Source of the DNA: DAOUMF01 sp034411955
GTDB taxonomy: Bacteria > Chloroflexota > Dehalococcoidia > SM23-28-2 > RBG-16-64-32
NCBI GenBank assembly: GCA_034411955.1
Contig: DAOUMF010000121.1
Coordinates: 1-11,621 of the forward strand
Length of the DNA: 11,621 nucleotides
Direction of reading: 5' to 3'
The notes beneath the pieces were generated by a model, which saw only the letters and a program-made list of their open reading frames with translations, was not told the origin of the DNA and made no database searches. Below, one piece after another: positions 7,018 through 11,621 of the stretch. Position numbers and translations under genes: made by a program. Position 1 is the stretch's first letter, and each line of letters starts with the position of its first letter.

Positions 7018-7109
7018 GGAGGGGTGCCGGAGTGGTTGAACGGGGCGGTCTTGAAAACCGCTGTGCCGCTTTCGCGGTACCGTGGGTTCGAATCCCACCC
7101 CCTCCGCCA
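7018..7109 (+). tRNA. tRNA-Ser (anticodon UGA), CCA encoded
   Basis: A complete class II tRNA can be folded by eye. The acceptor stem is GGAGGGG (7018-7024) with CCCCTCC (7099-7105), then discriminator G and an encoded CCA (7107-7109). The anticodon arm is GCGGT-CTTGAAA-ACCGC with anticodon TGA at 7052-7054, reading UCA and wobble serine codons. A long variable arm (GCCGC-TTTC-GCGGT) is typical of serine tRNAs, and the T arm is GTGGG-TTCGAAT-CCCAC. It ends 22 nt before the stop of the convergent esterase gene. Confidence 0.97.
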
Positions 7110-7131
7110 GTCCCCGATCTGATGTGCCGCC

Positions 7132-8040
7132 CTACCGCGCGGTGGCCTTGGCGCCGACGTGCTCGCGGATGAACTCGCCGACGCGGTGGATGGCCTGCTG
7201 GCCCTCGGGGAGGATGGCGGCCATGTAGTGCCAGACGTGGATCATGTCGTCCCAGACCTCGAGGGTGACGTCCACGCCGGCCGCTTTGGCGCGCTCGGCG
7301 AGGCGGGTGGAGTCATCGAGCAGCGTCTCCGCCTCGCCCACGTGGATGAGCAGCGGGGGCAGGCCGGTGAGGTCGGCGTAGAGGGGGGCGGCGAGGGGGG
7401 TGCGGGGGTCAGCGCCGCCAAGGTAGTCGTTCGCTCCTTCGAGAATGTCCTCGCGGCCGAACATGGGGTCGAGCTCGGCCTTGGTGGTCACGGATTGGCC
7501 GATGCCCTCCATGTCGACCCAGGGTGAGACGCACACGGCTGCGGCGGGGAGCGGGTCTCCGGCGTCGCGCAGGGCGACGAGGGTGGCGACCGTGAGTCCG
7601 CCGCCGGCGGAGTCACCGGCGATGACCAGTCGAGCGGGGTCAGCGCCGGTGGAGAGGAGCCAGCGATAGGCGGCGGTGGAGTCTTCGACGGCGGCAGGGA
7701 AGGGGTGCTCCGGGGCCAGGCGGTAGTCGATGGCGAGGGCACGGGCTGCGGACGCGCGGGCGATGCGGGAGACCATCTCGCGGTGCGTCTTGATGGAGCC
7801 CATCGAGTAGCCGCCGCCGTGGAGGTAGTAGATGACGCGCTGGGCGTCCGCGCCGGGGGCGCTGATCCACTCACCGGGGACGCCGCCCGCATCCACCGGT
7901 TCGCACCGTACATCCTCCGCGAGCCTGAACATGGCAGCGCCCCCTTCCATGGCTGCGCGGCGCTGCTCTACGCTCGCCTTGTGCAAACTTGGCACGGACC
8001 TCATCACCTGGATGATCATCTGAAGCTGCTGGCTGGGCAT
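7132..8040 (-). CDS. Alpha/beta hydrolase, hormone-sensitive-lipase type esterase
   Basis: This 302-residue carboxylesterase of the HSL (GDSAG) family probably hydrolyses short- to medium-chain acyl esters in the cytoplasm. The oxyanion-hole motif HGGG is at 74-77, in YYLHGGGYSMGS. The nucleophile elbow GDSAGGG gives the catalytic Ser144. The usual Asp-bearing segment reads GEAETLLDDS (235-244), so the acid may be Glu238, as seen in some family members. His268 in MIHVWH completes the triad. The ATG at 8040 is chosen because AGGAGGAG lies about 5 nt upstream; a GTG at 8067 would add nine residues and place this strong ribosome site inside the gene. It follows the DUF1786 gene by 82 bp on the same strand and has its own candidate promoter. 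Confidence 0.92.
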   Translation of the reverse strand: MPSQQLQMIIQVMRSVPSLHKASVEQRRAAMEGGAAMFRLAEDVRCEPVDAGGVPGEWISAPGADAQRVIYYLHGGGYSMGSIKTHREMVSRIARASAARALAIDYRLAPEHPFPAAVEDSTAAYRWLLSTGADPARLVIAGDSAGGGLTVATLVALRDAGDPLPAAAVCVSPWVDMEGIGQSVTTKAELDPMFGREDILEGANDYLGGADPRTPLAAPLYADLTGLPPLLIHVGEAETLLDDSTRLAERAKAAGVDVTLEVWDDMIHVWHYMAAILPEGQQAIHRVGEFIREHVGAKATAR

Positions 8041-8075
8041 GGGCTCTCCTCCTGTTCGTGCGCCCACCTGGAGTG

Positions 8076-8105
8076 ATACTGCCCGAAAAGGGCGGCGGCT
8101 GTCAA
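8076..8105 (-). promoter_or_regulatory. Candidate promoter for the HSL-type esterase
   Basis: On the - strand a perfect TTGACA (8105-8100) is followed after 18 nt by CAGTAT (8081-8076), a poor three-of-six -10. A start at about 8068 would leave a 28-nt leader carrying the AGGAGGAG ribosome site. The spacer contains a small hairpin GCCC-TTTTC-GGGC. Confidence 0.35.
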
Positions 8106-8122
8106 CGCGGCGGGGCGCTTCG

Positions 8123-9268
8123 CTACACCGCCTCCGTCCCGCGGATCCCCAGCGCGGCCAGTATCTCGTCCCGATGGTCGGGGTGCTTCTCGGCGAAGGC
8201 CCAGAGGAGGCCGAAGCAGCCGGAGACCATCATGTCGCCGTGGGGGACGGCGAAGTAGGGGTCGAGGGCGCTGCCGCGTAGCTTGCCGCGCTGGGGCCCG
8301 GTGACGGCCAGGAAGGGGCTGCCCGCTCGCCCTTCGACAGGCTCAGGTCCTTCGACAAGCTCAGGATGAGCGGGGGGGTCCGCGTAGTAGACGCCGTGGC
8401 CCTTGGTGTCGAACACGTCCTCGTGGGGCAGGGTGCGGGCGATGAGGCGCTGGGTGAAGTCCACGAGCTGGTCGGCGGTGACCTCGCCCGTGTGGTGCTC
8501 GTAGAGGGAGCGGATGCGGGTGCCGCGGAGGTGGAAGGCGAGGGCGTGCATGTTGCCGAGGTTGAGGACGAGCTGCTCTTGGTGAGCGGAGACCTGGGGG
8601 TCCTGGAGGGCGCCCAGGGCGGCGGCGGGCCCGGTGTCCAGGAAGACGGTGGGCGCGTCGGCGTCTGCGGCGGCGATCAGGGAGCGGGCGCGGGTGAGGT
8701 ACTCCGGCAGCTCGTGGGGGAGGTAGGCGAAGGCGCGGAGGTCGTTGCGGGCGGCGACGACGCGGCGGAGGTGGTCGAAGCGGAAGAGGCGGTCGGAGTA
8801 GCCGGGGGGCGAGGCGCCGGGGTCGAGGCAACCGAGGGCGAGGCCGCCGAAGCGCGTGTCGACGTCGAAGGCGGCGAAGGCGGCACGGACGGCGTCCAGG
8901 TCGAGGTCGCGCAGGCGGACGTGCTCGCCGTCGGTGCGGGCCGCCTCGTCCTCGGAGACGAGGGTGACGCCCATGCGCCGGACGCTGTCCAAATCGTCGT
9001 CGAAGGTCCGGGCCGCTTTGGGGGTGGCGTAGGCGGGGAGGTCGGCCTGCAGGTGGCGATCGAGGGTCCAGTGGCAGGGGCCGCCGCCCATAGTCACGCC
9101 GGTGAGCACGACCGGCCGGCGCTGTTGGGTGGCGGCGCGGATGCGGCCGGCGGCGATCTCCGTGGCCGAGGGCATGATCATCTGGAGGGCGTTCTCGACC
9201 GGCTGGGTGGAATCGAAGAGGAGGATGTCCTGGGTGCCGGTGCCCATATCTACGGCGAGGATGCGCAT
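8123..9268 (-). CDS. DUF1786 family protein, actin-like (ASKHA) ATPase fold
   Basis: This 381-residue protein matches what I know as DUF1786, a family annotated loosely as a putative pyruvate formate-lyase activating enzyme but without a proven role. The N-terminus ILAVDMGTGTQDILLFD (about 3-19) is an ASKHA phosphate-1 type motif. VTMGGGPCHWTLDRHL (58-73) and FLDTGPAAALGAL (209-221) are further glycine-rich segments, and LVLNLGNMHALAF (233-245) and GDMMVSGCFGLLWAF (344-358) complete the core. No radical-SAM CxxxCxxC cluster is present, so the 'activating enzyme' label is doubtful. Residues 302-313 are two hexapeptides, PELVEG-PEPVEG, encoded by a dispersed repeat (see that entry). No ribosome site precedes the ATG; an extended -10 lies 9 nt upstream. 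It sits 81 bp after serS on the same strand. Confidence 0.82.
   Translation of the reverse strand: MRILAVDMGTGTQDILLFDSTQPVENALQMIMPSATEIAAGRIRAATQQRRPVVLTGVTMGGGPCHWTLDRHLQADLPAYATPKAARTFDDDLDSVRRMGVTLVSEDEAARTDGEHVRLRDLDLDAVRAAFAAFDVDTRFGGLALGCLDPGASPPGYSDRLFRFDHLRRVVAARNDLRAFAYLPHELPEYLTRARSLIAAADADAPTVFLDTGPAAALGALQDPQVSAHQEQLVLNLGNMHALAFHLRGTRIRSLYEHHTGEVTADQLVDFTQRLIARTLPHEDVFDTKGHGVYYADPPAHPELVEGPEPVEGRAGSPFLAVTGPQRGKLRGSALDPYFAVPHGDMMVSGCFGLLWAFAEKHPDHRDEILAALGIRGTEAV
8322..8374. repeat. Dispersed short repeat inserted in frame in the DUF1786 gene
   Basis: Two 17-bp copies of CCTTCGACARGCTCAGG (8331-8347 and 8349-8365, one mismatch, 18-bp period) are enclosed by inverted arms CCCGCTC (8322-8328) and GAGCGGG (8368-8374). 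Read on the - strand, the outer stem extends to about 12 bp with one mismatch. The 18-bp period equals six codons, so the gene stays open and encodes PELVEG-PEPVEG. From memory, this sequence type occurs as an interspersed palindromic repeat in many environmental bacterial genomes. Confidence 0.8.
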
Positions 9269-9277
9269 GGCAAATTC

Positions 9278-9286
9278 ATGATAGCA
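9278..9286 (-). promoter_or_regulatory. Extended -10 promoter for a probably leaderless DUF1786 mRNA
   Basis: On the - strand TG-C-TATCAT (five of six -10 bases plus the TG extension) ends 9 nt before the ATG at 9268. Transcription would begin within a few bases of the start codon. This fits the absence of any ribosome site there. Confidence 0.45.
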
Positions 9287-9328
9287 CTTCGCCCGGGAGG
9301 CGCTGCGGGCTCGTGTCGCCCGGCGAAC

Positions 9329-9348
9329 GGCCCTCTATGGTGGAGGCC
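9329..9348 (-). terminator. Hairpin directly after the serS stop
   Basis: GGCCTC and GAGGGCC pair over 6 bp with one bulged base, next to the TAG stop of serS on the - strand. No U-tract follows, so this is a weak terminator candidate. A separate promoter for the downstream DUF1786 gene makes termination here plausible. Confidence 0.3.
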
Positions 9349-9349
9349 G

Positions 9350-10666
9350 CTAGGGTCGGATCACGTCCAGGCCGCCCATGTAGGGGCGGAGGGCTTCGGG
9401 CAGCACCACGGAGCCGTCGGGCTGCTGGTAGTTCTCCAGGACGGCGATGAGGGTGCGGGGGAGGGCGAGGCCGGAGCCGTTGAGGGTGTGGGGGTGCTGG
9501 GGGCGGGCGCCTTTCTCACTGCGGTAGCGGATGTTGGCGCGGCGGGCCTGGAAATCGGTGCAGTTGGAGCAGGAGGAGACCTCCAGCCACTCGCGGCAGC
9601 CGGGGGCCCACAACTCGATGTCGTAGGCCTCGGCGGCGTTGAAGCCGAGGTCGCCGGTGCAGAGCTGGACGACGCGGTGGGGGATGCCGAGGGCGCGGCA
9701 GACGGACTCGGCGTCGCGGACGAGGACGTGGAGGGCCTCGGCGGACTGATCCGGCTCCACAAACTTGCAGAGCTCCACCTTATCGAACTGATGGCCGCGC
9801 TTGATGCCGCGGACGTCGCGACCGGCGGACATCTTCTCGCGGCGGAAGCAGGGGGTGTAGGCGACGTAGTTGAGGGGGAGAGTGCCCGGCTCCAGGATCT
9901 CGTCGCGGTGGATGCTCGTGAGGGGCACCTCGGCGGTGGGGATGAACCAGTAGTCCTCCTCGGCGTCGTGGTACAGGTTGTCGGCGAACTTGGGGAGCTG
10001 CCCCGCCGCCAGCATGCTCTCCTCCTTGATCATGGCCGGTGGGTAGAGTTCGGTGTAGCGGCCGTCGCGGAGGTGGAGGTCGAGCATGAAGGTGATGAGG
10101 GCGCGCTGGAGGCGGGCGCCGGCGCCCTTGAGGATGTAGAAGCGGGAGCCGGCGAGCTTGGAGCCGCGCTCGAAGTCGATGATGCCCAGTCCGCCTGAGG
10201 CGGACAGCTCCCAGTGGGGCTTGTGGAACGTGGGCTCGATGGGCTCTCCTTCCGTTCGGAGCACCACGTTGGCCGACTCGTCGGGGCCGTCGGGGACGGA
10301 GTCTGCGGGCAGGTTGGGCACTTGGAGGAGCAGCGCGCGCAGGTGGGCTTCCACGTCGCGGAGCTCGTTTTCGAGGCTGTCTAGCTTTTCGCCGAGGGAG
10401 GAGGAGCGGGCGACCAGGTCAGAGCGGCGGTGGTCGGCGTGCTTGGCCTCTTTCGTCTCGGCGGTCTTGGCAACTCGGGCCAGCTCGCCGATCTCCTTGG
10501 ACAGGGCGTTGCGCTCGGCGCGGATGGACTCCACGTCCTGGAGGGTGCGGCGGCGCTGGGCGTCGAGGGCGATGATGTCGTCCAGGGAAGCGTCGGTAGC
10601 GCCGCGGCGGGCGAGGCCACGACGGACCTCCTCCGGGTTTTCGCGGACGAACTGGATGGAGAGCAT
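9350..10666 (-). CDS. serS: Seryl-tRNA synthetase
   Basis: SerRS charges tRNA-Ser with serine in the cytoplasm; at 438 residues it has normal bacterial length. The N-terminal two-helix coiled coil that grips the tRNA long variable arm spans about residues 30-115 and is rich in charged residues. The class II core shows the TAEVPLT serine-site segment (244-250). Motif 2 is about 266-300 (YTPCFRREKMSAGRDVRGIKRGHQFDKVE), with VSSCSNCTDFQARRANIRY at about 363-381. Motif 3 is LNGSGLALPRTLIAVLENYQ (395-414). The ATG at 10666 lies 7 nt after the NUDIX stop, and its purine-rich ribosome site GGAGGAGGGG overlaps the end of that gene, implying co-transcription. Its cognate tRNA-Ser(UGA) lies about 2.2 kb away on the opposite strand. 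Confidence 0.98.
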   Translation of the reverse strand: MLSIQFVRENPEEVRRGLARRGATDASLDDIIALDAQRRRTLQDVESIRAERNALSKEIGELARVAKTAETKEAKHADHRRSDLVARSSSLGEKLDSLENELRDVEAHLRALLLQVPNLPADSVPDGPDESANVVLRTEGEPIEPTFHKPHWELSASGGLGIIDFERGSKLAGSRFYILKGAGARLQRALITFMLDLHLRDGRYTELYPPAMIKEESMLAAGQLPKFADNLYHDAEEDYWFIPTAEVPLTSIHRDEILEPGTLPLNYVAYTPCFRREKMSAGRDVRGIKRGHQFDKVELCKFVEPDQSAEALHVLVRDAESVCRALGIPHRVVQLCTGDLGFNAAEAYDIELWAPGCREWLEVSSCSNCTDFQARRANIRYRSEKGARPQHPHTLNGSGLALPRTLIAVLENYQQPDGSVVLPEALRPYMGGLDVIRP

Positions 10667-10673
10667 GGTGGCC

Positions 10674-11156
10674 CTACCCCTCCTCCCGCGCCGCCTCGAT
10701 CGCCTTCAGGGCCAGCAGGCGCACGTCCTCGGCGATGGGGACGGCGACGCCACTGTCAGCGAGGTCGAGCGGCTGGTCGGAGCGAAGGGCGGCCTCGTCC
10801 ACCCAGTGGAGGTTGGCGAGGGACGGATCGTGGGCGGCCCGGTCGGCCAATCGGCAGAAGTATATGAGGTCGATGTGCTGGGGGGGCTCGCCGGGCGCGG
10901 GGCTGTCCTCAAGGAGGATGGTGAACGGGGGCTGGACCTGGCCGGGGTAGGCGAAGGGCAGGGCTGGGACTGAGGGGATGACCTCGGCGGTCACGCCCGT
11001 CTCCTCGCGGATCTCGCGGAGGACGGCCTGGACGGGGTCTTCGTCGGGCTCGATGTGGCCGCCGGGTGGCATCCACTGCTGGAGGCGCTGGTGCCAGTGG
11101 AGGAGGGTGCGGTCGCCCTGGACGACGAAGCCGGTGGCGGTGAAGTGGCGGTTCAC
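10674..11156 (-). CDS. NUDIX hydrolase
   Basis: This 160-residue protein is essentially a single NUDIX domain, cleaving a nucleoside diphosphate linked to another moiety with Mg2+ or Mn2+ help. The full NUDIX box is present at about residues 33-55: GHIEPDE, seven residues, then REIREETGV, matching GX5EX7REUXEEXGU without a gap. The substrate (oxidised nucleotide, sugar nucleotide, dinucleotide) cannot be told. The GTG at 11156 is preferred because GAGAGGGA lies about 7 nt upstream and the domain begins at once (NRHFTATGFVV). A GTG at 11192 would add 12 proline-rich residues that are really a duplicated piece of the lysS end. It lies between lysS and serS on the same strand, with serS 7 nt downstream. 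The ancestral lysS stop and this start probably overlapped as GTGA. Confidence 0.92.
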   Translation of the reverse strand: MNRHFTATGFVVQGDRTLLHWHQRLQQWMPPGGHIEPDEDPVQAVLREIREETGVTAEVIPSVPALPFAYPGQVQPPFTILLEDSPAPGEPPQHIDLIYFCRLADRAAHDPSLANLHWVDEAALRSDQPLDLADSGVAVPIAEDVRLLALKAIEAAREEG

Positions 11157-11184
11157 GGCTGGTCCCTCTCGCGCAGGTGGGGGA
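11149..11184. repeat. 36-bp direct repeat, copy 1 (NUDIX start side)
   Basis: Positions 11149-11184 match 11313-11348 with a single difference (T at 11163, C at 11327), exactly 164 bp apart. This copy carries the functional GTG start and ribosome site of the NUDIX gene. Confidence 0.95.
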
Positions 11185-11312
11185 GGCTGCACTGCCGACT
11201 GAAGTCGGCAGCTTGAGATTCTTCGCTTCGCTCAGAATGACAAAATGTGAAGCGCTCAGAATGACAAAGCGGGAAGGGCTGAGAATGCCAGGTGGGGCAG
11301 GCTGGTCCTCGT
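11185..11312. repeat. 128-bp repeat-rich insert between lysS and the NUDIX gene
   Basis: The insert holds a perfect hairpin CTGCCGACT-GA-AGTCGGCAG (11192-11211), then a GAGATTCTTCGCTTCG segment (11215-11230). Three tandem 24-bp units start at 11231, 11255 and 11279; the first two begin CTCAGAATGACAAA and the third begins CTGAGAATGCCA and is degenerate. Near the right end, CAGGTGGGGCAGGCTG (11289-11304) repeats 11174-11189 with one mismatch, so pieces of the flanking gene end also recur inside. No reading frame of note is present. Confidence 0.85.
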
Positions 11313-11348
11313 CGGTTCACGGCTGGCCCCTCTCGCGCAGGTGGGGGA
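11313..11348. repeat. 36-bp direct repeat, copy 2 (lysS end side)
   Basis: This is the second copy of the junction sequence. Read on the - strand it encodes the last lysS residues (PHLRERGQP) and the TGA stop at 11317-11319. It also contains an orphan GTG start for the NUDIX frame that now leads into the insert. Confidence 0.95.
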
Positions 11349-11621
11349 AGAGGATGACCTCGCGGATGGAGGGCTGGCCGGTGAGGGCCATGACCAGGCG
11401 GTCGATGCCGATGCCGAGGCCGCCGCAGGGGGGCATGCCGTGCTCCAGGGCGACGAGGAACTCCTCGTCGGCCAGCTCCACCTCCTCGGCGCCGGCGGCG
11501 CGAAGGCGGGCCTGGCTGAGCATGCGCTCTCGCTGCTCCCGCGGGTCGTTGAGCGCGGAGTAGGCGTTGCCGACTTCGCGGCCGGCGATGAACAGCTCGA
11601 AGCGCTCCACGAGGCGCGGGT
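11317..11621 (-). CDS. lysS: Lysyl-tRNA synthetase (class II), C-terminal part, cut by window edge
   Basis: This is the last 100 or so residues of a class II LysRS, which attaches lysine to tRNA-Lys. Reading enters from beyond base 11621 with PRLVERFELFIAGREVGNAY, a well-conserved stretch before motif 3. ALNDPREQRERM, EEFLVALEHGMPPCGG and GLGIGIDRLVMALTGQPSIR follow, the latter being motif 3, and the protein ends REVILFPHLRERGQP. The GTG at 11610 is an internal Val codon, not the start. The stop lies in copy 2 of the 36-bp direct repeat, so the insertion left the protein end intact. On the - strand it is first of a probable lysS-NUDIX-serS unit. Confidence 0.97.
   Translation of the reverse strand, partial: PRLVERFELFIAGREVGNAYSALNDPREQRERMLSQARLRAAGAEEVELADEEFLVALEHGMPPCGGLGIGIDRLVMALTGQPSIREVILFPHLRERGQP

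Noticed and set aside
8123..9268. DUF1786 gene broken by the repeat
   Set aside because: The repeat is in frame and conserved-looking core segments continue on both sides, so it is not called a pseudogene.
8366..10198. 610-codon open frame on the + strand across the DUF1786 and serS genes
   Set aside because: It lies antisense to two firmly identified genes. Its product is an oddly uniform Gly/Val/Ala/Glu-rich sequence with no domain, typical of an open antisense frame in GC-rich DNA.
11157..11192. Longer NUDIX start at GTG 11192
   Set aside because: The extra 12 residues come from the duplicated lysS 3' end read in another frame; the GTG at 11156 has the better ribosome site and matches the domain start.
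11231..11302. 24-bp repeats considered as a small CRISPR array
   Set aside because: Units are directly adjacent with no spacers between conserved repeats, the third is degenerate, and no cas gene is present.
11149..11348. Insertion sequence with a target-site duplication
   Set aside because: The insert is only 128 bp with no transposase and no terminal inverted repeats, and 36 bp is longer than usual target duplications, so it is described only as a repeat-rich insert.
11177..11563. 128-codon + strand frame through the repeat insert and lysS
   Set aside because: Antisense to conserved LysRS motif 3, and its start is made of the repeat units.

Overview
The window is GC-rich bacterial chromosome with densely packed genes. 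All protein genes up to about 6.9 kb and one tRNA lie on the + strand. All genes from about 7.1 kb to the right edge lie on the - strand, so the two blocks converge at about 7.11-7.13 kb. High GC, a DUF1786-type ASKHA protein and dispersed short repeats of the CCTTCGACARGCTCAGG and CTCAGAATGACA types make me lean towards an uncultured Chloroflexota (Dehalococcoidia-like) genome. That is inference; an actinobacterial or other high-GC lineage cannot be excluded from sequence alone.

Left block (+). Three genes form a tight, overlapping operon: an FAD-linked oxidase of the alkyl-DHAP synthase (AGPS) family, a glycerol-3-phosphate dehydrogenase (GlpD) and a diacylglycerol/lipid kinase (DagK/YegS family). 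All three act on glycerol-phosphate or glycerolipid chemistry, so the operon may serve phospholipid or ether-lipid metabolism. Next come a small three-helix membrane protein, a stand-alone alpha/beta hydrolase with its own candidate promoter, and an N-terminally anchored D-Ala-D-Ala carboxypeptidase-like protein (S11 family) preceded by three tandem hairpins. A tRNA-Ser(UGA) gene closes the block.

Right block (-), read right to left: the C-terminal end of lysyl-tRNA synthetase (cut by the window edge), a NUDIX hydrolase, seryl-tRNA synthetase, a DUF1786 protein and an HSL-type esterase. lysS, the NUDIX gene and serS look like one transcription unit. The DUF1786 gene probably starts from a near-leaderless promoter, and the esterase has a candidate promoter with a perfect TTGACA.

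The most unusual structure is at the lysS/NUDIX junction. A 36-bp stretch that carries both the lysS stop and the NUDIX start occurs twice, 164 bp apart, around a 128-bp repeat-rich insert. Each gene keeps one intact copy of its own end. A related short repeat sits in frame inside the DUF1786 gene, where it encodes PELVEG-PEPVEG. I see no phage, CRISPR, transposase or defence system. Most of the window is housekeeping or lipid metabolism, and the novelty lies in repeat insertion and local regulation.
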